Positions 40,211 through 48,773 of a stretch of 56,118 nt of DNA are shown here, piece by piece. The notes under the pieces were generated by a model. It made no database searches, was not told the DNA's origin, and saw nothing but the letters and a program-made list of their open reading frames with translations. Each line of letters begins with the position of its first letter. Position 1 is the stretch's first letter. The DNA is from CAYONQ01 sp964405375. GTDB lineage: Bacteria > Planctomycetota > Phycisphaerae > Sedimentisphaerales > Anaerobacaceae. The stretch spans positions 1 to 56,118 of the forward strand of contig CAYONQ010000004.1 of NCBI GenBank assembly GCA_964405375.1, in the 5' to 3' direction. The translations under genes were made by a program, and so were the position numbers.

Positions 40211-41959
40211 TTATATCCTGATATAAACTTCTCGCTTAATCTTTCCTGTCGAGGTCTTCTGAAACTCGTCTATTTTTATTTCAAGATGGTGCGAGGACAC
40301 CCTCTCGAAATGTGACAAGTGTCGGCTCTTCTGCTGGCATTCATTGACGCCTTGCCAGATGAGGGCCTTGAGCAGCTGTGGCTGTCTTAGCAAATCACTA
40401 TAGGAAAGATTGGTACGGCTCTGGATGACGTCCCAGTCCGGCTGGACAATCGCTCTGACAGTTTCCTGTATTGCGCCGGCTGAATCTTTGCGCAAACCGC
40501 CAACCACCAATACATCTTTTACATACGGGGCATTAGAGAGCACCGATTCAACAAGTTCCGGATTAACGTTTTTCCCGCCGGGCAACACAATCAAATACTT
40601 CTTTCGGCCGGTAATGAAAAGATGACCATCCTCATCTAAGTAGCCGAGGTCGCCGGTATGCAGCCAGCGGACACCCTTGTTGTCTGTTTTAATAATCGCC
40701 TCGGTGGCTTTTGGATTTTTATAGTAGCCCTTCATAATACAGGCACCGCCGAGGACAATCTCGCCCTTTTCGCCGGGTTGCAGAGTTTGGGTTTCCTCAT
40801 TGACAATCTTTACCAACAGTGTGGGGATGGGCCTGCCAACGGAACCCAGCTTTCGGCAATTGGCGTTAAAGCCGTAAACGGGTGAATTTTCCGTAGTGCC
40901 GTAGCCCTCGTATAGCTGCAGCCCTCTTTTCCAGAACACCTCCAGCACCCACTTTGGCAGTCCAGCCGCTCCCGAGATGAAGAACCGAAGACCGCCCCAG
41001 CCATACTTTCCCGCGATTCTTTTGCCCACCTGTTTTGGAAGGTAACGGTCAAGCAACCGGATTAGCGGATTTTTCTCTTTTTGGCCGGCGAGGTGTTCCT
41101 CAATCTTCTTAGCCAGGACCGTAAAGAGAGCAGGTATCCCAATGAAAATAGTTATGTTTTTATCGCCGATAAACTGCGGTATCTGGCGGTATCTATTAGT
41201 GTAAATGCTGGTTGCACCGACCCAGAGAGGCAGCAGCTTGGTAACAGTAAGGCCGAAAGAGTGATGGGGCGGGATAACGTGGCCGAGTCTATCTTCCGCC
41301 GTTAGCCTTACCGCCTGTAAGGTACCCTGAATATTGGCGATAAGATTGGTATGAGTCAGTTCGACTTCCCGCGGGTCGCCGGTGGTGCCGGATGTGCACA
41401 AAATTACCGCAGTGTCATCGGCCTCAATTTTGGTGTGGACTTCATTTAGCAACCGCTCTGCTTTGATACCGTCCAGGCCGGTTTCTTCACACATAACAGC
41501 GTTCTCATTCCGCCGGTCATCCGTCATTTCAATCAGGCCTAAACCACGCTCGGCGGCAAACTTCTTGAGCTCGTTTCGAGACTCGGTATCCTGATAATCA
41601 TCAGCCATAACAAGCAGACGGCTATCGGTGGAGATAAGGTGGTCTTTTACCCCTTCTACCGGCCTTTCCGGGTCAATCAATACCGGCACCGCACCTGTCA
41701 ATATAGTCCCCCATAGAGCGATGTCCCAGTCGGTGCGGTTCTTACCCAATATCGCCACTTTGTCTTTTAGCCGGATGCCCCTGGTCTGTATAAGCCGTAG
41801 CGCAAAATCCTGTGCACCTGTCTTTAGCTGTTCAAAGGTAAGCTTCTCTTGGCGCTCGGCCCTGACGATTTCCAGGCATTCCTTATCGGCGGGCTCGACA
41901 CTTCCGAGAGACTCACTAAAAAGCTCGATTAAGGTTCGGAATTTAAGTTGAGTTTGCAT
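40211..41959 (-). CDS. AMP-forming acyl-CoA synthetase/ligase
   Basis: The 582-residue ANL-family enzyme activates a carboxylate as its adenylate. Visible motifs: ILCTSGTTGDPREVELTH (phosphate loop), GYGTTENSPVYGFN, TGDLGYLDEDGHLFITGRKKYLI and the C-terminal TGKIKREVYIRI Lys. The layout resembles long-chain acyl-CoA synthetases without a fused ACP; substrate is not clear. AAGGAA lies upstream, and its start overlaps the DUF2238 gene by 17 bases. Confidence 0.88.
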   Translation of the reverse strand: MQTQLKFRTLIELFSESLGSVEPADKECLEIVRAERQEKLTFEQLKTGAQDFALRLIQTRGIRLKDKVAILGKNRTDWDIALWGTILTGAVPVLIDPERPVEGVKDHLISTDSRLLVMADDYQDTESRNELKKFAAERGLGLIEMTDDRRNENAVMCEETGLDGIKAERLLNEVHTKIEADDTAVILCTSGTTGDPREVELTHTNLIANIQGTLQAVRLTAEDRLGHVIPPHHSFGLTVTKLLPLWVGATSIYTNRYRQIPQFIGDKNITIFIGIPALFTVLAKKIEEHLAGQKEKNPLIRLLDRYLPKQVGKRIAGKYGWGGLRFFISGAAGLPKWVLEVFWKRGLQLYEGYGTTENSPVYGFNANCRKLGSVGRPIPTLLVKIVNEETQTLQPGEKGEIVLGGACIMKGYYKNPKATEAIIKTDNKGVRWLHTGDLGYLDEDGHLFITGRKKYLIVLPGGKNVNPELVESVLSNAPYVKDVLVVGGLRKDSAGAIQETVRAIVQPDWDVIQSRTNLSYSDLLRQPQLLKALIWQGVNECQQKSRHLSHFERVSSHHLEIKIDEFQKTSTGKIKREVYIRI

Positions 41960-42587
41960 TTTCCTTCAGGAGTTGCTTTTGTAAACATTTATTATGTAAT
42001 CGGCTCAACGCAACCAGCGAAATAACCGCTCCCGTCAAGGCCCAAAACATATCCCATTGCGTGTCCCAAATATCACCCTGCGGATTAAGGACCATATCCA
42101 TAGATAAACCGGCAACAACTGCCGTAGCCCATTCATAAAGCTCCCAGCAGGCACTGATGGCCAGACAAAAGCTGAGGACTATAAAAAACAGCCATTTGCC
42201 CGACTTCACCGGTGATTTTCGAATCAATATCTCCCTGGCGATTATTGCCGGCACAAAACCCTGAGCAAAGTGGCCGAGCCGGTCATAGTGATTCCGGCTG
42301 AATTCAAAGGTATCTCTAATCCAGTTAAAAAGCGGCATCCGGGAGTAGCTATAATGCCCGCCGACTATGAGGATAACTGCGTGGGCCCATATCAGCAGAT
42401 AAGTAAGATTGGTGAACCTGAACCGCTTATAGCTTAATACGAGGATTGAGACCCCTATCACAGCCGGCGAGACCCCAAAAAACCAGCTAAACAAGCTAAA
42501 AGACCCGATTAGCGACCACACAAATATCGCTATCAAACTGGCCAACAGGAAAATATGCAGCAATCTGTCTCTGGTAATCTGTGCCAT
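41943..42587 (-). CDS. DUF2238 (YjdF-type) membrane protein
   Basis: The 214-residue protein has about six membrane segments and the family motifs RNHYDRLGHFAQGFVPAIIARE, ACWELYEWATA and GDIWDTQWDMFWALTGA. YjdF-type proteins are of unknown function. It precedes, and overlaps, the acyl ligase gene. Confidence 0.85.
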   Translation of the reverse strand: MAQITRDRLLHIFLLASLIAIFVWSLIGSFSLFSWFFGVSPAVIGVSILVLSYKRFRFTNLTYLLIWAHAVILIVGGHYSYSRMPLFNWIRDTFEFSRNHYDRLGHFAQGFVPAIIAREILIRKSPVKSGKWLFFIVLSFCLAISACWELYEWATAVVAGLSMDMVLNPQGDIWDTQWDMFWALTGAVISLVALSRLHNKCLQKQLLKENANST

Positions 42588-42758
42588 ATTTGGCCATCCC
42601 GGGAAAAATTATTTCCTCAACTTTGAGTTTGCCCTGTTAGAAGCCCTCCCTATTGGGGAGAGAAGCGGACATTTTACCTCTAATCAGAGTTTATTTAACA
42701 AATTTAGACGATTTAGTCAACCCAAACATCCTCGGGCGTACCCCAGACGACAAGCCGG

Positions 42759-42787
42759 TTGCATGTCCGGGGAGAATGTGGTATAAA
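42759..42787 (+). promoter_or_regulatory. sigma70-type promoter for prfB
   Basis: TTGCAT (42759-42764) and TATAAA (42782-42787) are separated by 17 bases, close to the consensus. It would give a leader of about 115 bases before the prfB start. Confidence 0.55.
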
Positions 42788-42807
42788 CACGGGCAAGGTC
42801 AAAAATA

Positions 42808-42894
42808 AAAAGTTAAAAATCAAAATTGCGGAATCCCGACAGAGTCGGGATGACTTCCTAAATTTTGCATTTTACACTTTGAATTTTAACTTTC
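42808..42894 (+). repeat. inverted AT-rich element with central GC hairpin in the prfB leader
   Basis: A-rich words (AAAGTTAAAAATCAAAATT) on the left face their reverse-complement style on the right (AATTTTGCATTTTACACTTTGAATTTTAACTTT), around a perfect 8-bp hairpin ATCCCGAC-AGA-GTCGGGAT (42833-42851). It has the same overall plan as the other junction elements and fills the prfB leader. Confidence 0.65.
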
Positions 42895-42910
42895 TTGTGG
42901 GACCAAACAG

Positions 42911-44024
42911 ATGGAAGCTGCGGAATTAAAATCAGCATTGTCAGAGCTAATGGCCCGGATTGAGAAAATCCGGGACTGGCTTTGACCTGCCTAACAAAAA
43001 ATCCCAACTGGCGAAGCTGGAAAAGAAAATGGCCAGGGCAGGTTTCTGGGATAACCCCGAGACAGCTCAGCCGATATGCTCTCAATTAAGCACTCTTAAA
43101 TCGGTAATTGGGCCGGTGGAGGAAACTTTGCGCGAGGTTAAAGAGCTGACCGAGCTTCTGGAGTTGGCGGCGGACGAGTCGGACAAAGATATGCTGGCAC
43201 AGTTAGAAGAAGATTTGAACGAGCTGGCAAAAAAGTGCGAGCAAATCGAATTGACGGGGCTGTTGTCAGGGCCCAACGATATGAAAGACTGCTTTTTCAG
43301 TATCCACGCAGGGGCCGGGGGCACGGAGAGCTGCGACTGGGTAAATATGCTGCTTAGAATGTACTGCCGGTATCTCGAGAGAGAAAAATATAAATTCCAG
43401 CAGCTCGACATCGTGCCGGGGGAAGAGGCGGGCATACGGTCGGTAACACTGCGGGTCAGCGGCCCTTTTGCCTATGGGAAGCTGTCGTGCGAGACGGGGG
43501 TGCATCGGCTCGTACGGATAAGCCCGTTCGATTCTCAAAAGCGACGGCACACAAGCTTTGCGGCGGTGGACTGTGTCCCTGAATTCGATGACGATGCCGA
43601 TATCGAGATAAACGAAGATGACATACGGATTGATTTTTACCGTGCCAGCGGGCCGGGCGGCCAAAACGTAAATAAGATAAGCTCGGCGGTGCGAATCACA
43701 CACGCCCCGACCGGCGTTGTGGTGCAGTGCCAGAATGAAAGAAGCCAGCACAAGAACAGGGCCGCGGCAATGAAGATGCTAAAGGCCAGATTATATATGC
43801 TCGAACAGCAAAAACGCGATGCCGAACTCGCAAAACTGTACAGCAGCAAGGGTGAAATCGCCTGGGGAAACCAGATACGAAGCTATGTAATGCAGCCCTA
43901 CCAGATGGTCAAGGACCATCGAACCGGCTTCCAGACGGGTAACGTGGAGGCGGTGCTGAACGGCCAACTTGACGGGGTTATCGAAAGCTATTTGCGGCAT
44001 AGAACCAAGACCAAGGAAAAGTAA
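42911..44024 (+). CDS. prfB: PrfB, peptide chain release factor 2, with programmed +1 frameshift
   Basis: RF2 terminates translation at UGA and UAA. The gene begins ATG at 42911 and runs 24 codons to CTT TGA C (42980-42986), the classic slippery site; a +1 shift past T42983 continues in the second frame as L-D-L-P-N-K-K-S-Q-L. Downstream come SPFDSQKRRHTSF (SPF stop-recognition tripeptide), SGPGGQNVNK (GGQ catalytic loop) and ITHAPTGVVVQCQNERSQHKN. The upstream Shine-Dalgarno-like helper (CCGGGAC) is weaker than the usual AGGGGG. Confidence 0.95.
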
Positions 44025-44052
44025 AACGATAAAAGAAAAAGGAAAAGAGAAT

Positions 44053-45594
44053 ATGAAAGAGATTATTGGTGTCGAACTGAAAATGCGGAAGGTTGATTTC
44101 AGCAAATGCGAAACGGAACTGCTTGTGATAGGGCTTTTTTCAGATACCCAAAAATTAGACAAGCTAAGCGGTGAACTCAACGGCAAGCTCAACGGTGCAA
44201 TCGAGCAGGTGCTCAAATTAGGCGACTTCAACGGAAAGGACGGAACCAATGCGATTGTCTATGGCAACGAAAACATAGGCGCCAAAAGGGTCTTGCTGGT
44301 CGGTCTTGGTGAAAAGAAAAAGGCAACGCTCGATACGGTCCGCAGGGCGGCGGCCAATGCGGCAAATAAAGCGGTAACAATGAAGATAGGAAATGCAAGC
44401 ATAGCGCTGCACAAGGCATTCGGCGGGCGGTTCGACCTGCCAACGATGGCACAAGTTATGGCGGAAGGGACATATTTCGGCAGCTATCGATACGATGAAT
44501 TTGTTACCGGCACCGAAGACGGTCGGCTGGGCCGGCTTGACGTCGAGCTGATTGACTCCGATTCGGCAATAACAAAAAAGTTAAATAAGGGGTTTTCGAG
44601 CGGTATTGCTATTGGCAGTGCCCAAAGCTACGCCAGGACACTGGCAAATCGGCCGGGCAATGTGATAAATCCCGACAAACTGGCGGATATCGCAAAGAAG
44701 CTGGCTCGCAGCTCAAAGACGCTAAGCTGCACCGTTTTTGACGAGAAGCAACTGGCCGAAAAGGGTATGGGCGGGGTGCTTGCTGTCGGGTCCGGCTCAC
44801 AAAATAAGCCGAGATTTATCGTTTTAAAGTATAAACCCGCCGGCAAAGCAGCAGCCGCCTTACCGACGGTCGGGCTGGTGGGCAAGGCGATAACCTTCGA
44901 TTCCGGAGGGATAAGTATCAAGCCGTCAGCCAATATGGACCAGATGAAATTAGATAAGTCCGGCGGCATCACCGTGTTAGGGACAATGAAAGCGGCGGCG
45001 GAATTGAAACTGGCGGTAAATGTTTACGGGATAATCCCGGCGGCAGAAAATCTGCCGAGCGGCACAAGCTATCGACCGGGCGACATTATTACGACCTTCA
45101 GCGGCAAAACCGTTGAGGTGCAAAATACCGACGCCGAAGGAAGAATGATACTCTGTGACGCACTTACCTACGCCGCTAAGCAGAACTGCGACATTATAAT
45201 CGACATAGCCACACTGACCGGCGCCTGTAAAATTGCACTCGGTAAGTATATGGCCGGCCTGATGGGCAACGATGAGAAGCTGATAAAACAACTGCAAAAA
45301 GCAGCAGAAAACAGCGGCGAGAAAGTCTGGCCTATGCCCAGCGGCGACGAATACGCCGAAGAATTAAAGAGCAAGATAGCGGATTTGAAAAATATCGGCA
45401 GCAAGTGGGGCGGGGCGTGCACAGCTGCGGCCTTTTTAAGGCACTTTGTAGCCGATAAGAGCTGGGCGCATCTGGATATCGCAGGAATGGACATCTTCGA
45501 GAAAGCCACGAAATTCTCGGTGGAAGGCTCGAGCGGGTTCGGTGTACGGCTGCTCACCACTTATCTTATGAACCTAACGAAAAAGAAAAGCTAA
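44053..45594 (+). CDS. pepA: leucyl aminopeptidase (M17)
   Basis: Cytoplasmic di-manganese/zinc aminopeptidase. The 513-residue protein has a MAG-like N-terminal domain and the catalytic C-terminal domain with VGKAITFDSGGISIKPSANMDQMKLDKSGG (metal and catalytic Lys/Asp) and NTDAEGRMILCDAL (signature NTDAEGR). ATG at 44053 has AGGAAAAGAGA upstream and follows prfB by 28 bases; the open frame extends upstream but overlaps prfB. Confidence 0.95.
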   Translation: MKEIIGVELKMRKVDFSKCETELLVIGLFSDTQKLDKLSGELNGKLNGAIEQVLKLGDFNGKDGTNAIVYGNENIGAKRVLLVGLGEKKKATLDTVRRAAANAANKAVTMKIGNASIALHKAFGGRFDLPTMAQVMAEGTYFGSYRYDEFVTGTEDGRLGRLDVELIDSDSAITKKLNKGFSSGIAIGSAQSYARTLANRPGNVINPDKLADIAKKLARSSKTLSCTVFDEKQLAEKGMGGVLAVGSGSQNKPRFIVLKYKPAGKAAAALPTVGLVGKAITFDSGGISIKPSANMDQMKLDKSGGITVLGTMKAAAELKLAVNVYGIIPAAENLPSGTSYRPGDIITTFSGKTVEVQNTDAEGRMILCDALTYAAKQNCDIIIDIATLTGACKIALGKYMAGLMGNDEKLIKQLQKAAENSGEKVWPMPSGDEYAEELKSKIADLKNIGSKWGGACTAAAFLRHFVADKSWAHLDIAGMDIFEKATKFSVEGSSGFGVRLLTTYLMNLTKKKS

Positions 45595-45667
45595 TAAACA
45601 AGCAGGATTAAAAGGCTACAAATTGATTGTTGACGAGCGGAAGCTTGCCGTTTAAAAGGTCAAAAAA

Positions 45668-46255
45668 ATGAATAACAAGGACAAAACAGGCGTAGATATC
45701 GAAAGAATTAAAAAAGCGGTTACGGAAATACTTCTGGCTGTCGGTGAAGACGTCGAGCGGGAAGGACTAAAGGGCACACCGGAACGAGTGGCAAATATGT
45801 ACGCTGAGCTGCTGGCAGGAATGAAAGAAGACCCGAATCGGTATCTTCGCAGCGTTTTTATGGAAAGATATGACGAGGTTGTTCTGCTGCGTGACATACC
45901 CTTTTACAGTATTTGCGAGCACCACCTGATGCCGTTTATCGGCTCAGCCCATATAGCATATCTGCCGAGCGGTTCGGTGCTCGGCGTCAGCAAGCTGGCC
46001 CGCATTGTGGATTGTTTCGCCCACCGACTGCAGGTTCAGGAGCGACTTACCGACCAGATAGCCGATTTTATAATGAACAGCTTAAAACCAAAGGGTACTG
46101 CGGTGGTGCTGGAGGCATCGCACAGTTGTATGACCATTCGCGGTATAAAAAAGCCCGGCTCGGTGATGGTTACCTCATCGCTTCGAGGGATATTCAAGAA
46201 AGACCCGAGGAGCCGAAGTGAGATTATGAGTCTTATGCATAACGGCAGCAGGTAA
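45668..46255 (+). CDS. folE: GTP cyclohydrolase I
   Basis: Converts GTP to dihydroneopterin triphosphate, the entry to folate and biopterin. The 195-residue protein has the active-site motifs DIPFYSICEHHLMPF (zinc Cys-His), VLGVSKLARIVDCFAHRLQVQERLTDQI and the C-terminal SHSCMTIRGIKKPGS with the second zinc Cys. AAAGGT lies upstream. The gene pairs with the PTPS gene 16 bases downstream. Confidence 0.97.
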   Translation: MNNKDKTGVDIERIKKAVTEILLAVGEDVEREGLKGTPERVANMYAELLAGMKEDPNRYLRSVFMERYDEVVLLRDIPFYSICEHHLMPFIGSAHIAYLPSGSVLGVSKLARIVDCFAHRLQVQERLTDQIADFIMNSLKPKGTAVVLEASHSCMTIRGIKKPGSVMVTSSLRGIFKKDPRSRSEIMSLMHNGSR

Positions 46256-46271
46256 AAGGGCGGTTCGACTT

Positions 46272-47195
46272 ATGCATAAACTGGCAAGGCAGGTGCGGTT
46301 CTCGGTTAACCCTTTTCTGCCACGAGACGATGCGGGCTTTAATCCGTTTGCATCCAGCCCGGCTGGCGAAGGGTTATCGATATTTCTCGAGTTGTCCATC
46401 GGATTGGTCGGTGAGGTTAAACCAGACACGGGATTCGTTGTTAATGTATCTGATATTGACCGGTGCGTTCAGAAATACGTTGTGCCGATTTTTGCCGGGC
46501 GAATAAGGGAAGATTTTCGGCAGAGCAGACACATCGGATTTCCCACAATAACTGAACTTCTAAAGTTAAGCTGGCAGGCGCTGGCCGATAAGTTTGGGCG
46601 GGCCAAGTTAAGTGAACTAAGCTTGAATCTAAACCCCTCCAGAAAAGTGGCGGTTGACTGTGAGGATTGCCAAATGGTTTATTTTAGCGAGAAATTTGAA
46701 TTTGCTGCGACGCACAAGCTCTGGAACGATGATTTTAGCCGGCAGCGCAACCTTGAAGTATTCGGCAAATGTGCAAACCCCACCGGCCACGGACATAACT
46801 ACATTGTTGAGGTTACAGTAAAAACACCAGCAGCCCCGCACCAAAATCAAGCGCAGCAAAGCATTTCTAAGGTCGATAACAACAGTAACATTAACAAGCC
46901 GGATTTTGGTGCGGGGTTCGGCATCGGTGAATTTGAAAGAATAGTTGATGATGAACTGATAACGCTCCTCGACCATAAGAACCTAAACGTTGATGTGGCT
47001 GAATTCAGCAGGACCAATCCAACCGTTGAAAATATCGCCCTTTTTGCGTGGAATAAGCTGGCCCCGCTCCTCGGAGGGATGGGGCAGGCAGGCAAAATCG
47101 GCGATGCGATGCTGCACTGCGTTACGGTCTGGGAAACTGACAAGACGTGCTGCTCATATTACGGACATCACACCCATCTTGAGAACCAGGGATGA
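46272..47195 (+). CDS. two-domain 6-pyruvoyl-tetrahydropterin synthase (PTPS/QueD-like)
   Basis: The 307-residue protein is two PTPS-like units. Residues 1-130 resemble the fold but lack the catalytic and zinc residues. Residues 135-307 have the full set: His in FEFAATHKLW, C167 and HGHNY in GKCANPTGHGHNY (zinc His, catalytic Cys), DHKNLN (Asp-His) and WETDKTC (Glu). The C-x5-HGHNY spacing matches animal-type PTPS more than QueD (C-x3-HGH). With folE just upstream this suggests biopterin, or queuosine or folate, synthesis. The last residues (HLENQG) and stop are encoded by a dispersed hairpin repeat. Confidence 0.85.
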   Translation: MHKLARQVRFSVNPFLPRDDAGFNPFASSPAGEGLSIFLELSIGLVGEVKPDTGFVVNVSDIDRCVQKYVVPIFAGRIREDFRQSRHIGFPTITELLKLSWQALADKFGRAKLSELSLNLNPSRKVAVDCEDCQMVYFSEKFEFAATHKLWNDDFSRQRNLEVFGKCANPTGHGHNYIVEVTVKTPAAPHQNQAQQSISKVDNNSNINKPDFGAGFGIGEFERIVDDELITLLDHKNLNVDVAEFSRTNPTVENIALFAWNKLAPLLGGMGQAGKIGDAMLHCVTVWETDKTCCSYYGHHTHLENQG

Positions 47196-47231
47196 TTTTT
47201 GACCGAGAATCTCTACAAGATAAATGCGGGA
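47170..47231 (+). repeat. hairpin repeat copy 1, overlapping the PTPS stop
   Basis: ACCCATCTTGAGAACCAGGGATGATTTTTGACCGAGAATC is repeated, with three changes, at 47.36 kb. Its ends can pair (CATCTTGAGA with TCTACAAGATAAATGCGGG). The left part writes the final codons and the TGA stop of the PTPS gene. Confidence 0.7.
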
Positions 47232-47352
47232 AAAAGACCGATAAAAAATGTATTTTCAGCATCGAAAAAACGGCAAATCCAGCAACTGCTCCAAAAGCCA
47301 ATTTGGCCAGAAACCCACTTTTTCGGCCCCGGCCACAGTGTTGTACTACGAA

Positions 47353-47420
47353 CCCCGCACCCATCTTGAGAAGCAGGGATGATTATTGACCGACAATCAT
47401 CTCTCAAGATAGGTGCGGGG
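47353..47420 (+). repeat. hairpin repeat copy 2
   Basis: A 19-bp arm CCCCGCACCCATCTTGAGA (47353-47371) pairs with TCTCAAGATAGGTGCGGGG (47402-47420) with one mismatch, around a 30-base loop. The first 40 bases of the unit match copy 1. Confidence 0.85.
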
Positions 47421-47467
47421 TGAACTTATCGGGCATTGATAGCGTATAATTTTTAGCTCTGCCACAG

Positions 47468-47540
47468 GTATCGCAAAATCGGACGGCAGACCCACCGAAA
47501 AGATAGCTTTACTAAAGCTATCTTCTTTATTTGCCGATAC
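47468..47540 (+). promoter_or_regulatory. possible structured RNA or terminator
   Basis: GTATCGCAAA pairs with TTTGCCGATAC (one bulge) as an outer stem (47468-47477 with 47530-47540). Inside is an 11-bp perfect hairpin AAGATAGCTTT-ACT-AAAGCTATCTT (47500-47524) and an unpaired CGGCAGACCCACCGAAAA segment. The inner hairpin is followed by CTTTATTT, not a strong T-run. It does not clearly match a riboswitch class that I know. Confidence 0.35.
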
Positions 47541-47739
47541 TTATGTTGGAAAAAGACCGATGGTCAAATCCATATATCCCGATAGCTGAAAAGAAGTTAC
47601 CATCAGATGGCATCCGCCACAGGTGGCCAAGCACAATGAGGGACTACTTTGTGCTTAGGTACAGTCCACAGGACGCCTAACGGCACCGACGGGGACGGAG
47701 TCCAGGAACGCAGTCTATCTGACCTCTGATTTCTGACTT

Positions 47740-48699
47740 ATGAAGGCACTTATTACAGGCGGAGCGGGCTTCATCGGCTCGCATTTGGCAGAACGGCTGC
47801 TAAAAGACGGCCACGAGGTAGCGGTTATCGACAACCTCAGCACCGGCACACTGAAAAACATCGAAGGTCTCAAGAGCAACCCAAAATTTAATTTTGTTGA
47901 AGGCGACATCCGCAACAGCCGGCTAATGGAGCGGCTTTCGGCACAGTGCGATGTCGTTTTTCATTTGGCTGCCGCTGTCGGCGTCAAGCTGATTGTTGAG
48001 AAGCCGGTTCATACGATAGAAACCAATATCGGCGGCACCGAAACGGTGCTGGATGTTGCCAACAAGTTCGGCAAAAAAATCCTAATCGCCTCAAGCAGCG
48101 AGATCTATGGCAAAAGCGAGGCGGTCCCCTTCCGCGAAGACGACGATATTGTTCTCGGCAGCACCAGCTTGTCCCGGTGGTCGTATGCCTGCAGTAAGGC
48201 GATAGATGAATTTTTAGGGCTGGCCTTTTATCAGCAGTACGGATTAGGCGTGGTAATCGGCAGGTTCTTTAATACGATAGGGCCGAGGCAAACCGGCCAA
48301 TACGGGATGGTGGTGCCCCGGTTTGTCCACTGGGCGCTAAGGGACGAGCCGATTTTGATATACGGCACGGGCGGGCAAAGACGATGCTTCTGCTACGTTG
48401 AAGACGTTGTCGATGCGGTCATTGCACTGATGGATTGCAAAGAGGCGCAAGGCAAGGTATATAACATCGGCTCGAACGAAGAGATTACCATCGAAGGGCT
48501 TGCCGACAAAATTATCGAGATGACGCACAGCAAAAGCAAAAAGAAATTTATCTCCTACGAAAAGGCATACGGAAGACCGATTGAGGATATGATGCGGCGG
48601 AAACCGAGCTTGGAGCGAATCAAAAAGACCGTCGGCTGGGAGCCAAAAACGACGCTGGACGAAATGCTGCAGGTGATTATTGAAAACGCCAAAAACTAA
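47740..48699 (+). CDS. NAD-dependent nucleotide-sugar epimerase/dehydratase
   Basis: The 319-residue extended short-chain dehydrogenase starts MKALITGGAGFIGSHLAERL (NAD loop), has the SSSEIYG strand, YACSK (catalytic Tyr-x3-Lys, in RWSYACSKAIDEF) and the closing YNIGSNEEITI / GWEPKTTLDEML blocks. Likely a UDP-glucuronate decarboxylase or UDP-hexose 4-epimerase that makes a precursor for the glycan cluster; substrate not decidable by eye. Confidence 0.88.
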   Translation: MKALITGGAGFIGSHLAERLLKDGHEVAVIDNLSTGTLKNIEGLKSNPKFNFVEGDIRNSRLMERLSAQCDVVFHLAAAVGVKLIVEKPVHTIETNIGGTETVLDVANKFGKKILIASSSEIYGKSEAVPFREDDDIVLGSTSLSRWSYACSKAIDEFLGLAFYQQYGLGVVIGRFFNTIGPRQTGQYGMVVPRFVHWALRDEPILIYGTGGQRRCFCYVEDVVDAVIALMDCKEAQGKVYNIGSNEEITIEGLADKIIEMTHSKSKKKFISYEKAYGRPIEDMMRRKPSLERIKKTVGWEPKTTLDEMLQVIIENAKN

Positions 48700-48702
48700 A
48701 TC

Positions 48703-48718
48703 CGCCATACGTGTGGCG
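48703..48718 (+). repeat. palindromic hairpin after the epimerase stop
   Basis: CGCCATACGTGTGGCG directly after the stop codon; same sequence and orientation as the element that follows the cooC1 stop at 22.6 kb. Confidence 0.65.
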
Positions 48719-48773
48719 AATAAAGGCAAAAGATGCAGCCATTCCTTTTATAGCAGTTTGAGCAAGCGGTTAT

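Larger units (their letters stand above)
42588..42910. other. divergent intergenic region upstream of prfB
   Basis: This 323-base region separates the minus-strand DUF2238 gene from prfB. It contains a strong plus-strand promoter (42759-42787) and the inverted-repeat leader element (42808-42894), both listed separately. A good promoter for the minus strand was not found. Confidence 0.5.
47196..47739 (+). other. intergenic region between PTPS and the glycan cluster
   Basis: No gene is seen. It holds hairpin repeat copy 2 and a possible structured RNA (47468-47540). The rest (47550-47739) carries short repeats such as GCCACAGGTGGC / GCCACAGGTATCGC and GGACGCCTAACGGCACCGACGGGG, without coding features. 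It is a likely transition between unrelated gene blocks. Confidence 0.5.

Noticed and set aside
3910..42587. Formate dehydrogenase
   Set aside because: No molybdopterin oxidoreductase or Fe-S beta subunit of that type is seen, though the molybdenum genes suggest one elsewhere.
47192..47407. Small frames in the hairpin-repeat region after the PTPS gene
   Set aside because: They are made of the repeat units themselves, appear in several frames and have no ribosome-binding sites.
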